Below, piece by piece: positions 52,976 to 61,235 of a stretch of DNA of 64,000 nucleotides. The position numbers and the translations under genes were made by a program. The stretch's first letter is position 1, and each line of letters opens with the position of its first letter. Origin of the DNA: Betaproteobacteria bacterium. Lineage in GTDB: Bacteria; Pseudomonadota; Gammaproteobacteria; Burkholderiales; Eutrophovitaceae. Location: assembly GCA_020346185.1 (NCBI GenBank), contig CP070775.1, positions 2,549,277 through 2,613,276 on the forward strand, written 5' to 3'. The notes beneath the pieces are model-generated. The model did not search any database, was not told the origin of the DNA, and saw only the letters and a program-made list of their open reading frames with translations.

Positions 52976-53467
52976 TTATCTCCTCGCGTCCAACTGAAAT
53001 GACACAGAAGCATCAATAAGGCCAGCAGGGCCATTCCGCTGCATACTCGCGGCGGCTACCGCCGCAGGGGCCTCCCGGGTGAAGGATTCCAGCCAGCTCA
53101 GCCAGGCACTCGCTGAGACCTGAGTCGCTGTAACAGTAACCGTATTCGGGCCTCGCACACCCACATCAGCCAACAGACTGGCCCGTCTTATTGACTGATT
53201 GGCCGCCTCGCGTAAGGACTCGACGGTCTGCTCCACCCCCGCTCGCCCGCGCAATCGCTTTGCTTCCGCACTCAATGCTTCGATCTGCACCAGTTCTGCC
53301 TGAAGTCGCGGCAATTCGGCAGTAAGCCGCGCTCTGGTCTTCCAAGCCGGCTCAATCGCAATGGAGTAAAGCAGACCAAGAAATACAACAACCGCGGCAC
53401 TTAACGTCATTACTCGCTCGCGCCGAGCGAGCCCTATCCACCAAGTGCGCATGCGTTCCACGATCAA
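52976..53467 (-). CDS. gspM: Type II secretion protein GspM
   Basis: The 163-residue protein has a short cytoplasmic start, one membrane helix (VMTLSAAVVVFLGLLYSIAI), a coiled-coil-like stretch (ARLTAELPRLQAELVQIEAL) and a ferredoxin-like periplasmic domain. GspM partners GspL in the inner-membrane platform. Its start overlaps the gspL stop by 4 bp. Confidence 0.88.
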   Translation of the reverse strand: MIVERMRTWWIGLARRERVMTLSAAVVVFLGLLYSIAIEPAWKTRARLTAELPRLQAELVQIEALSAEAKRLRGRAGVEQTVESLREAANQSIRRASLLADVGVRGPNTVTVTATQVSASAWLSWLESFTREAPAAVAAASMQRNGPAGLIDASVSFQLDARR

Positions 53468-54618
53468 GCGCCCTCCCGTCGCTGCACAGTAGCCCGATTT
53501 CCCACGAAACGCACCTTCAGTCCGACGCTAGATGCACTCGCGATGAACTCGCGACGCGCTTCTTCCGCATCAATGACTCCCTCCCTAAATTCGACGTTCA
53601 ACACCTTGTTGCGGTATTCGAACCGCTGAACAGAGTCCGCATCGACCAAACTTGCCAGATCGAGGGCGATTGAGAGGAACTCCGCGCTGCTGATTCCAGC
53701 ACCACTGCGAAGTCGATCGACCCGTTGACGTACCTGCGCCACAGGATCCAGCACCACCGAAACACCCGGAATGACGTCTTCCACAATTGATGCCATTCTT
53801 TCCCGCAGTACCGCTTCCTCACTGCGCAGCTTCCATGCATGTAAATTCAAGCCGGCCACCATCACCACCGCAAGAACGAGGGCCAGCATTGCCGCCAACC
53901 GCCATTGGCTCCAATCAGCCAACCCCGCGGCAAACTGATACTGGAGCAGGTCAAGCACGACCGGAGGAGCTCGTGTCTCAGCTGCGACTTGTTTGACATC
54001 GACACCGAGTGTCTGGCTCCACACGGCGACATCGCAATCGCCATCGACCTCGATGAGGTCCGGTGGCACGACCGCTTGCTTGACCAGCAGCTGAAGTTCA
54101 ACCGGGACGTCATGCCGGTTCTCGAAAGACGTCCCCGACGCGACAGCTGTCCTCACGCTTCCCGCTCCGTCGACGATTCGCACACGCCAACGATGAGCGT
54201 CGTAGGAAAGCGCAAACGGAGCCGGCACAACCGAGAGCACGCGACGCTTGAGTTTGTCAAACAACCCCATTGTGCGACGCAGCAATGCGCGGTCGACCAC
54301 CGCCGCTACCGCTGTTCCGTCTGCCGCGCGTGGCGTTGCTACAACGTGAATGCTATCGACGTCACTGAGTAGCCTTTCTTCAACCAGCGACGGCAGCGCC
54401 TTGGCGAGCTTTGAACCGCTCAATTTTGGTGGTTGGATTTCAAGGATGACAGCATCCGAGGGATGCAGCACCAGTTCACAACCGGCGTTCTTCGGTAATT
54501 GTGCAACAGTCGAGCTAGCTCGGTGTTGCACCCGCCTGTGCTTGTCCAAAAGGTCAAACAGAAATTCGGAATCAGCGCGAAATTCCGCCATCGGTGGCAT
54601 CCATAGCCTCAGCCTCAT
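53464..54618 (-). CDS. gspL: Type II secretion protein GspL
   Basis: The product has 384 residues from ATG 54618, which overlaps the gspK stop as ATGA; a GTG further upstream is not needed. The N-terminal cytoplasmic actin-like domain (about 1-240) docks GspE, a single helix (LAAMLALVLAVVMVAGLNL) crosses the membrane, and a ferredoxin-like periplasmic domain follows. FEYRNKVLNVEFREGVIDAE is typical for the end of GspL. Confidence 0.88.
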   Translation of the reverse strand: MRLRLWMPPMAEFRADSEFLFDLLDKHRRVQHRASSTVAQLPKNAGCELVLHPSDAVILEIQPPKLSGSKLAKALPSLVEERLLSDVDSIHVVATPRAADGTAVAAVVDRALLRRTMGLFDKLKRRVLSVVPAPFALSYDAHRWRVRIVDGAGSVRTAVASGTSFENRHDVPVELQLLVKQAVVPPDLIEVDGDCDVAVWSQTLGVDVKQVAAETRAPPVVLDLLQYQFAAGLADWSQWRLAAMLALVLAVVMVAGLNLHAWKLRSEEAVLRERMASIVEDVIPGVSVVLDPVAQVRQRVDRLRSGAGISSAEFLSIALDLASLVDADSVQRFEYRNKVLNVEFREGVIDAEEARREFIASASSVGLKVRFVGNRATVQRREGA

Positions 54619-55532
54619 GTGCGGACCTCTCGCCGCCAAACGACGTCCACACGACCCGTTTCACGCCTGAGCAGAACACGTTGGCGAAGACGCGCCCGGC
54701 GGTACTCAATACCCCCCTCCAGGATGAAAAATCGGCTTGCCACAACCACCGTCCCTGGCGGTGCAGTCATGCTCACATCTGCCAGCCGCGAGACGACATC
54801 GGTCAAGTCCTTGAAAGGTGCGCGGTCACGACTTGCGACGAGTCGTTGCGCATCAACGAGCCGCAGCCCGTCGAATCGCGCTGCCAACACTTCAGCCGAT
54901 GCGGTATTGGCATTGATCGGAGTCGGGACAGGCAAGACAGTCACGTACCTTCGAATCTTCTCGGCCGCTTCCCGAGCAGGCAAGTCCGCGAATTCCAGGT
55001 CGTCAAATCTCGCAGGCAACAAACGCACCGCAAGAGCAGCATCATTAGCATCGGTGAAATGTAATTGTACGATTCGAGCAATTGGCTCAGCCAAGCTTTC
55101 GTTTTCGCCGAGGAGCGCCAGAAGTCGCCCCAATACCGCCACCTCCGCCTGCACCGGCTCCTGAGCGCCAACCAGGTTACGCAAATTGATACGTGATTGA
55201 CCGTCATGAATTGCACCGCTCAACCATGCCGGGTCACGTCCGTCATCGTTCAAGCGTGTCTGTGCCAGGGGCACCGCCCAGGGCTCCCCAAGATGATCTG
55301 TTGCTGAAGCGCGGGCGTCCTCTAGAAGAATGACTCTGATCCAATCAACGGCACCCGCCATCAACCAACGGGCCTGCGATGACGCCGTGACATTCTCCAG
55401 ATTGCGCAGCATGATACTCTGGCGGTGAAAAACACCCGTCACCATCATCGCAACAATCGCGACTATGAGCATTGCCATTACAACGGCTGCCCCGCGGTGG
55501 CAATGCTCGCCAGCCAGCCTCGGTGATGTCAC
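54615..55532 (-). CDS. gspK: Type II secretion minor pseudopilin GspK
   Basis: This 305-residue minor pseudopilin has the leader GEHCHRG before the hydrophobic helix AAVVMAMLIVAIVAMMVTG and a large globular part with two SAM-like domains (INANTASAEVLAARFDG). GspK caps the pseudopilus tip together with GspI and GspJ. Start at ATG 55532, overlapping the gspJ stop by 4 bp. Confidence 0.9.
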   Translation of the reverse strand: MTSPRLAGEHCHRGAAVVMAMLIVAIVAMMVTGVFHRQSIMLRNLENVTASSQARWLMAGAVDWIRVILLEDARASATDHLGEPWAVPLAQTRLNDDGRDPAWLSGAIHDGQSRINLRNLVGAQEPVQAEVAVLGRLLALLGENESLAEPIARIVQLHFTDANDAALAVRLLPARFDDLEFADLPAREAAEKIRRYVTVLPVPTPINANTASAEVLAARFDGLRLVDAQRLVASRDRAPFKDLTDVVSRLADVSMTAPPGTVVVASRFFILEGGIEYRRARLRQRVLLRRETGRVDVVWRREVRT

Positions 55533-56095
55533 AACACGATAACCTTCGTATAGCGACCCGCCTCGGTACGCTCGATTGAAATCTCAATCGCCGTTGCTCG
55601 CGAGTCCGATTGTTCCGCGAAATCAACCCATCCCCCTGCCGAGAACAATCTCGCCTCAAAAGAAACAACGTCACTCAACAACAACACACGATCCGATTGT
55701 GAGTTTCTGTTGCTCGTGGTAGATCGTATGAGATCGTTACCCTCCAGACCGTAACGGACACTGCTGTAACCCGTGCCGGATGGATGCGCGCGAACGATGG
55801 TAACGGCCTCGCCCGAGTGCTGATTCCGGGTGAGGGCGAGGCATTTGGGTAACGGTGACGGCTCGTCACTTGCGCTGGAAAGAAGTGCATCGGCGAGGCA
55901 TTCATCGAAATCGCGCTCCAGCTGCCCGATAGTGCGGATCAACCTCTCTATCTGCGCGTCCTGTTCACTGATCCTGACGCGCTGACCAATAACGTGATCA
56001 AGTCCACGCCACGATATGATTCCCAACAAGCCGAGCAGCGAAACCGCGACGAGTAGCTCGACCAGCGTGAACCCTCCGACACTCTGCTTCTTCAT
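55529..56095 (-). CDS. gspJ: Type II secretion minor pseudopilin GspJ
   Basis: The 188-residue minor pseudopilin has the prepilin peptidase site GGFTLVELLVAVSLLGLLGI (cut after Gly, Phe+1, Glu+5). The globular part has the J-type start IERLIRTIGQLERDFDEC. It overlaps gspI and gspK by 4 bp each. Confidence 0.9.
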   Translation of the reverse strand: MKKQSVGGFTLVELLVAVSLLGLLGIISWRGLDHVIGQRVRISEQDAQIERLIRTIGQLERDFDECLADALLSSASDEPSPLPKCLALTRNQHSGEAVTIVRAHPSGTGYSSVRYGLEGNDLIRSTTSNRNSQSDRVLLLSDVVSFEARLFSAGGWVDFAEQSDSRATAIEISIERTEAGRYTKVIVL

Positions 56096-56463
56096 GGACC
56101 TGTCTCATTGCCAATAATGCCAACGACTTCGGCATAATGATGCGATGCGTCGGTGCCGATATAGACCCGCACCTCGATTCTCCTGAACAATGTATTGGGC
56201 GTCGGTTTGATGTCCTCCCGACATACGAATTCGATTGTGCCTTGCGGGCACGCGAACTCGCGCGTTCCGACGGAAAGAAATTCCCGTGCCGCGCGCACCT
56301 CCGCAATGCGGTTTTGCGCAGACATGTCCGCCAACAATCGCAACTCCAGCGCTCGCGAGGAACTGGCCATCTCGCCAACTGCTCTGATACTGGCGAGTAA
56401 TGCTGTAGCGACAATCGCGAGCGCGACAAGCACTTCAACGAGGGTGAAACCGTGGAGTTTCAT
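56092..56463 (-). CDS. gspI: Type II secretion minor pseudopilin GspI
   Basis: The 123-residue minor pseudopilin starts KLHGFTLVEVLVALAIVATA, cut after Gly4. NRIAEVRAAREF is the typical N-Q-region helix of GspI, and the length fits. It overlaps gspH and gspJ by 4 bp each. Confidence 0.92.
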   Translation of the reverse strand: MKLHGFTLVEVLVALAIVATALLASIRAVGEMASSSRALELRLLADMSAQNRIAEVRAAREFLSVGTREFACPQGTIEFVCREDIKPTPNTLFRRIEVRVYIGTDASHHYAEVVGIIGNETGP

Positions 56464-56948
56464 GGGACTGACTTCACCTCGCCAAACGCGTTAACGTGTA
56501 CCGCAATTTCGCGGCTATTCGTGACAATGTAAACTCGCGACGGGTTCATGAGGGGTTCGCGACCAAACACGATCTCCGGCGCATCCACCAACCGCACGTC
56601 GAACGGCCAAGCGCGCGGCCGCAGAGGGTCTCGTCCATCACTTTCGCCGCGCACCTCTTCGGACTGCACAAATCGGTAGCCCTCAGCATCTGCACGCCAG
56701 GTAATGGGTCGACCCGAAACTCGAGCTTCGTCATTTGCAAGCCTGAACAAGGCAGCAAGGCGATCGACTTCTTCTGCCATTCGCCTAGAGTCGCCCGGTG
56801 CAATTGAAAGTGAAACCAGACCGGCAATAATTCCTAGAATGACGACCACTGCCAGAAGTTCGAGCAACGTCGATCCTCGGGCACATAAACCTGGACTCTT
56901 ATGCACGTTCCGGAGATAACGGGAAAATCGGACCCTAGGCGAGAGCAT
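56460..56948 (-). CDS. gspH: Type II secretion pseudopilin GspH
   Basis: From ATG 56948, preceded by GAGG about 8 nt upstream, the product has 162 residues. The prepilin helix ARGSTLLELLAVVVILGIIA has Ser in place of the usual Phe+1. The leader of about 25 residues is longer than normal. The EARVSGRPITWRADAEGYRF segment is typical of GspH. The frame extends 19 codons further upstream without support. Confidence 0.87.
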   Translation of the reverse strand: MLSPRVRFSRYLRNVHKSPGLCARGSTLLELLAVVVILGIIAGLVSLSIAPGDSRRMAEEVDRLAALFRLANDEARVSGRPITWRADAEGYRFVQSEEVRGESDGRDPLRPRAWPFDVRLVDAPEIVFGREPLMNPSRVYIVTNSREIAVHVNAFGEVKSVP

Positions 56949-57014
56949 TTGCGCCTCACCGCACTCGGAAATCGCAGACACACGACCTAAGCGCAGGCTG
57001 GACATGCCCCTGGC

Positions 57015-57437
57015 TCAAAGATCCCAAGACCCAATGTCGGCATCGGCCCCGTCGCCACCAGGTTGCCCATCCGCACCAAGGGAAAAGACGTCGATCTCGC
57101 CATGAACACCGGGATTGAGATAGAGGTACGTCTGCCCCCATGGATCCTTTGGAAGTCTTTCAAGATAGCTTTTCCAGTTGGTCGCTTGTGGCCCAATGGA
57201 TGGTCGCGTCACTAACGCCTCTAATCCCTGTTCAGTCGTCGGATAGCGGCTATTGTCGATTCGGTAGAGCTTGAGCGATTGAATAATTGCAGCGATGTCT
57301 TGCTTCGCCGCAACAACTCGTGCCTCATCGGTGCGTCCGACAACGCGTGGGACGATCAGCGCTGCCAACACCGCCAGGATGACGACTACAACCATGACCT
57401 CCACCAGCGTGAAACCTTTATGTGCTCCTGCGTTCAT
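57015..57437 (-). CDS. gspG: Type II secretion major pseudopilin GspG
   Basis: This 140-residue major pseudopilin has the leader MNAGAHKG and the processed N-terminus FTLVEVMVVVVILAVLAALI. The GspG calcium-binding region is clear: NSRYPTTEQGLEALV, PKDPWGQTYLYLNPG and DVFSLGADGQPGGDG. The start at 57437 has GGAGGGG upstream. It is the first recognised gene in the minus-strand cluster and overlaps the stop of an unknown ORF by 4 bp. Confidence 0.93.
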   Translation of the reverse strand: MNAGAHKGFTLVEVMVVVVILAVLAALIVPRVVGRTDEARVVAAKQDIAAIIQSLKLYRIDNSRYPTTEQGLEALVTRPSIGPQATNWKSYLERLPKDPWGQTYLYLNPGVHGEIDVFSLGADGQPGGDGADADIGSWDL

Positions 57438-57811
57438 AGACCCCTCCAGCAAGTATGTAGTGTCGCATACGTGAGGGACCCGAGCGCCCTGTCTTTGGGC
57501 CGAGACACCCTGCTGTACGCCACAAGAAATGGGCGAACTCGGGCTTTGAGCTGAAACCAGGCCAAAAGGAACATCTTCAGATGATTCTTCGGCAGATCAA
57601 TGAACACGGGCGTGGTCATGCCCTGCCCGCATCGATCTGACGGGAGACCCGGGTAAAGATCAACTGCGCCGAAGTCTTTCGGGCGCATAAGAACACCAGT
57701 CGCGCCGAGGTCAAAGCTCGTTCTCCGGTTCTCTATCGGTTCGAACCGCCCGATACCGCTGCCCTCATGCCATGCCAAATTATCGTAAACGAGGAGAGCG
57801 AACACTCTCAT
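57434..57811 (-). CDS. Unknown ORF overlapping the gspG start
   Basis: The frame is open from at least 58003 to the stop at 57434, which forms an ATGA overlap with the gspG start, as between the other gsp genes. From ATG 57811 the product has 125 residues (MRVFALLVYDNLAWHEGSG), and from ATG 58003 it has 189. It includes YPGLPSDRCGQGMTTPVFID and LKMFLLAWFQLKARVRPFLV. No membrane helix, signal peptide or family is evident. Neither start has a good ribosome site, and the longest version would run into gspC on the other strand. It may be a lineage-specific gene, a remnant, or simply the leader of the gsp transcript. Confidence 0.35.
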   Translation of the reverse strand: MRVFALLVYDNLAWHEGSGIGRFEPIENRRTSFDLGATGVLMRPKDFGAVDLYPGLPSDRCGQGMTTPVFIDLPKNHLKMFLLAWFQLKARVRPFLVAYSRVSRPKDRALGSLTYATLHTCWRGL

Positions 57812-58084
57812 GATCGGCACCCGATTAATCTCAGATCTTACAAAATCACTCAAATTGTATGCCCGTGTACAGGAAACTCGCGCTGTTGTGCTCGCGCTCA
57901 AGGCCGCACCGCTGCCACTGTTGAGCCGTTTCGCGACATGGAAGGTGTGCGAATGCTTGCGATGTCGTAGCCATCCCTGAATAATCGCTTCGTATCGTCG
58001 CATAGAGTGGCGTCTACCCTCGGCACCTACCAGGGGGAACGTCTTCAAGGAAGGACCAACCATATTGGCAGGAGTAGCAAACCG

Positions 58085-58540
58085 ATGATCAAACTGACCA
58101 GATTTTCGAAGAAGACCGTGAATCTGATCCTGGTGATCGCAATTGCCGCAGTGTCGACCTACTGGATCCTGCAGTTCTCCGCCCCGAGCGTGACGGACGA
58201 GAGGGTCGTCCCCGTACCGACCGCGGATCGCGCCGCGCGGACGCAGATAATGAACGTCACGCCGATCGCACAATCATTTGGGTCTAGCGGAGCGACCGTG
58301 GCCGCTTCAAATATCTCGGTGATAGGGGTCATTGCTCAAGGGGGAAAAGACCAGGGAGTCGCTCTTCTGTCAGTCGACAACCGGCCCGCCATGGCTTTCA
58401 GAGCAGGGGAAACAGTAACCGGAGAAACCATCCTTGCGCAGGTTAACAGCAACGGCGTAGTACTAGAAGGAGGTGGAGTCCAGCGGGCAATCCTGTTGCC
58501 CGCACGTCAGCCACCGAGCGGCATTGAGCCGGTACAGTAG
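58085..58540 (+). CDS. gspC: Type II secretion protein GspC
   Basis: This 151-residue protein has one membrane helix (KTVNLILVIAIAAVSTYWIL) and the periplasmic HR domain of GspC (ISVIGVIAQGGKDQGVALLS to VNSNGVVLEGGGVQRAILLP). There is no C-terminal PDZ or coiled-coil domain, so it is the short form. GspC connects the platform to the secretin. It is transcribed away from the rest of the cluster, which is unusual. Start ATG 58085 with AGGAG 11 nt upstream. Confidence 0.85.
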   Translation: MIKLTRFSKKTVNLILVIAIAAVSTYWILQFSAPSVTDERVVPVPTADRAARTQIMNVTPIAQSFGSSGATVAASNISVIGVIAQGGKDQGVALLSVDNRPAMAFRAGETVTGETILAQVNSNGVVLEGGGVQRAILLPARQPPSGIEPVQ

Positions 58541-58606
58541 AGCAGCGTCCGAACAGGAATCCTCTTGCTGTGATAGTCGACGATGCATCGAATAACTTGT
58601 AGAAGC

Positions 58607-59161
58607 TCACTTTAATCTGTCCGCCCACTGCTGCCGAAATTTCGCAATCTTGGGCGAAACCACGAACTGGCAGTATGGCTGCAGGGGGTTGTTCTCGAAG
58701 TAACGTTGGTGGTAACCCTCCGCAATGTAGAAAGTTGAAGCGGGCACGACCTCGGTTACGATAGGCTTAGCGAACACCTTCTGTGTAGTTAACTCGTCAA
58801 TCACCGCCTCAGCATCGGACTTTTGCTCGGGTGACCGATAAAAGACAGCCGATCGGTACTGCGTACCAACGTCGCTGCCCTGGCGGTTAAGCGTCGTCGG
58901 ATCATGGATCGAAAAGAACACATTCAACAATTCGCGATAAGAGATGGCCGACGGGTCGAACTCGACACGTACAACTTCAGCATGACCGGTGTCACCCTGA
59001 CACACCTGCTCGTAAGTCGGATTCGCGATCGACCCTCCCATGTATCCCGATTCGACGCTCTCAACGCCCTGCAGCCGGCCATAGACAGCCTCCAGGCACC
59101 AGAAACAACCGCCGGCAAAGGACGCCTCCTCGCGACCCCTATTAGTCTCATTGTCTGACAT
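58607..59161 (-). CDS. msrA: Peptide methionine-S-sulfoxide reductase MsrA
   Basis: This 184-residue MsrA has the catalytic motif GGCFWC (Cys19 attacks the sulfoxide). SGYMGGSIANPTYEQVCQGD and HAEVVRVEFDP are classic MsrA motifs, and YHQRYFENNPLQPYC gives the C-terminal region. It repairs oxidised methionine with thioredoxin. I prefer ATG 59161 (MSDNET) to one six codons upstream. Confidence 0.93.
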   Translation of the reverse strand: MSDNETNRGREEASFAGGCFWCLEAVYGRLQGVESVESGYMGGSIANPTYEQVCQGDTGHAEVVRVEFDPSAISYRELLNVFFSIHDPTTLNRQGSDVGTQYRSAVFYRSPEQKSDAEAVIDELTTQKVFAKPIVTEVVPASTFYIAEGYHQRYFENNPLQPYCQFVVSPKIAKFRQQWADRLK

Positions 59162-59241
59162 GACCGAACACGCTCGCATTACCTAATATGGCGAGTGTAA
59201 ATCCAAACTAATAATGATGAAACGCGAAACAGAGCGCCGGA

Positions 59242-60198
59242 TCAGGCCGGCCCAGCGCCAGCGTGGCCGCTCGAGCGTCTTTCAAGCACCGGCTCATACA
59301 GATTGACGTGCTTGCCTGCGATCACACCCGATTGCCACTCGCGCGCATAGTCCTTAGATTCGCGTGCTAGGTGGTTACGCAACTCGTGATCGCCGGCGAG
59401 TTTCACGATACTCGACGCGAACTCGTTTTCATCATCTCGCGGTAGAAGAGCGCCGCGGCGCGCATTGACGATGTCGCAAGTTCCCATGACCACCAGCGAG
59501 ATCACCGGTACGCCCAGCGCCATCGCCTCCAACAAAACCAGACCCTGTGTCTCGGTACGCGACGCGAAGACAAATGCATCGGCAGCGGCATAGCAACCTG
59601 GGAGCTCACGCGACCGGTCCAGATAACCGATGAACACAACGTTCTTCTCCAGATTCATCCGGACGACTTCGCGCCTTAAACGCGACAGCGCTGGTCCCTC
59701 GCCGGCGATCACCAGCAATAGATCCGCAATGCTGCGAACAGCAACTGCCAGGCTTCGAATCAGAAAGTCGATGTTCTTTTCAAAAGCAACGCGTCCAACG
59801 AACAACAGCATCGTGCGAGTCGGCGCGATGTTGTACTTGCGGCGAAATCCGGGACCATCAGCATTTGAGAAATCAGCCTCGGGAATGCCCGTCGGCAATA
59901 CGCTCATAGGCGTTGCAACGCCATACTCGAGTAGCCGGTCGCGCATCGCGCCCCAAGGAACGATCAACTCGTCGACATCACGTCCGTGGGCCCGCGCAAG
60001 GCTCCCAAGACAGGCTCGCGGTACACACGGAACATAGTGGTATCGGTATTCCTCAAAGAAGGTGTGATACGTCTCGACACAGGCGACGCCCATCCGCTTC
60101 GATAACTTGACACCGAGATAGTGAGCAACGAAGGGCGTTTGAATATGCACCAGGTCATATTGCCGAGATTGCAATTCCTTCGTCAGGGCGCGTCGCAC
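59242..60198 (-). CDS. GT4-family glycosyltransferase, N-terminally short
   Basis: The 318 residues match the GT-B fold of GT4 glycosyltransferases from the middle of the N-terminal domain onward: DLVHIQTPFVAHYLG, ETYHTFFEEYRYHY, then LLFVGRVAFEKNIDFLIRSL and FASRTETQGLVLLEAMALGV (the donor-binding EX7E region). Full-length relatives begin about 60-80 residues earlier with a Rossmann strand and a GGV-type glycine loop, not found in this frame. A stop precedes GTG 60198 in frame and the upstream DNA, towards the divergent dtd gene, has no matching piece. It is probably a truncated or inactive gene, though a shortened enzyme cannot be ruled out. Acceptor unknown (lipid or surface glycan). Confidence 0.72.
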   Translation of the reverse strand: MRRALTKELQSRQYDLVHIQTPFVAHYLGVKLSKRMGVACVETYHTFFEEYRYHYVPCVPRACLGSLARAHGRDVDELIVPWGAMRDRLLEYGVATPMSVLPTGIPEADFSNADGPGFRRKYNIAPTRTMLLFVGRVAFEKNIDFLIRSLAVAVRSIADLLLVIAGEGPALSRLRREVVRMNLEKNVVFIGYLDRSRELPGCYAAADAFVFASRTETQGLVLLEAMALGVPVISLVVMGTCDIVNARRGALLPRDDENEFASSIVKLAGDHELRNHLARESKDYAREWQSGVIAGKHVNLYEPVLERRSSGHAGAGPA

Positions 60199-60305
60199 CC
60201 TGGCAATCTGGCAAGTGTTGCAAGAATGTTCGAGAAATATGACACACGTACCATCAGAGGCCCGTTCTACGTCTCTTTTGCCACGCCCTTTACGAGTGGT
60301 CTGGC

Positions 60306-60749
60306 ATGATCGCCTTGCTGCAACGCGTCAGCCAGGCCAGTGTCGAAGCCGGTAATGAAACGATAGGCAGCATCGGCCGCGGATTGTTGGTCTTGGTGTG
60401 TGCGGAGCGCAGCGACACGGAAGCACAGGCCGACCGGCTTCTGGATCGCGTCCTCGCCTATCGCGTCTTTTCTGATGCGGCAGGAAAAATGAACCTCAGC
60501 CTCAAGGACGTGAAAGGCAGTTTGTTGCTGGTGCCTCAATTCACGCTAGCGGCGGACACACGCACAGGCACGCGACCGAGCTTCACCCCTGCCGCCTCGC
60601 CCGACGTCGGAGAACGACTGTTCGAGCACATTGCATTTCGCGCCCGCGAAATGCACTCTCCCGTTGCCACCGGCAAGTTCGGCGCGAAAATGCAAGTCAG
60701 CCTGACCAACGACGGTCCCGTAACGATTTGGTTGCGTGTTGAGCCCTAG
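60306..60749 (+). CDS. dtd: D-aminoacyl-tRNA deacylase Dtd
   Basis: This 147-residue protein has the two Dtd signatures: [10 protein letters not shown] (the SQFTL-type motif, here with Pro in place of Ser) and NDGPVTIWL near the C-terminus. It removes D-amino acids and glycine mischarged on tRNA. The N-terminus [13 protein letters not shown] is typical and the length is normal. Confidence 0.93.
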   Translation: MIALLQRVSQASVEAGNETIGSIGRGLLVLVCAERSDTEAQADRLLDRVLAYRVFSDAAGKMNLSLKDVKGSLLLVPQFTLAADTRTGTRPSFTPAASPDVGERLFEHIAFRAREMHSPVATGKFGAKMQVSLTNDGPVTIWLRVEP

Positions 60750-61235
60750 GCTTGCGCCGATCACAATCGAGCACTCGCAATCAGGCGCTGGCTAGCGGCC
60801 AGCGGCGGCGCAGGCTTGCGTGTCAGTCTTGGTCTCTTTGGTGGTGACATTCGGTATGATCGGCATCGTCGACAGGGTGCTACTGAGCGCATGGCGCGGC
60901 TGCGAGGATAGCGCCGCGACCCGTTACGCAACCCCATCGCAACAGCCGGAGCCGCGACAATAGCAGCGTTGGGCACGCTTCCAAAGCCGTTTCACGGCAA
61001 AATCTCTCACTGCGCGTCGGAAGCGATGCTCAGCTCGAGCGCCGGCACTTTCACTGATTATGCCGAGCATTGGGGCGGCCGAGGCACTGACCAGTAACCC
61101 CTTTTTTCAGCCGCTGTTGGCCCTTGCCAAAAAGGGCACGTCCGCACTCGCCATTGTGGCCGGGTATGGTCGCCGATGGCACGCCCTCCCAGCATACACT
61201 CCAGACATCAACCGAAGCGAAAGGGAACTTCATAA
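60750..61235. other. Intergenic stretch between dtd and the PabB-PabC gene
   Basis: Nearly 490 bp without a supportable gene. Short plus-strand frames at 60900-61220 show no motif. A small hairpin, CGCTGGC (60786-60792) with GCCAGCG (60798-60804), follows dtd and could be its terminator. A decayed gene is possible but not recognisable. Confidence 0.45.
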
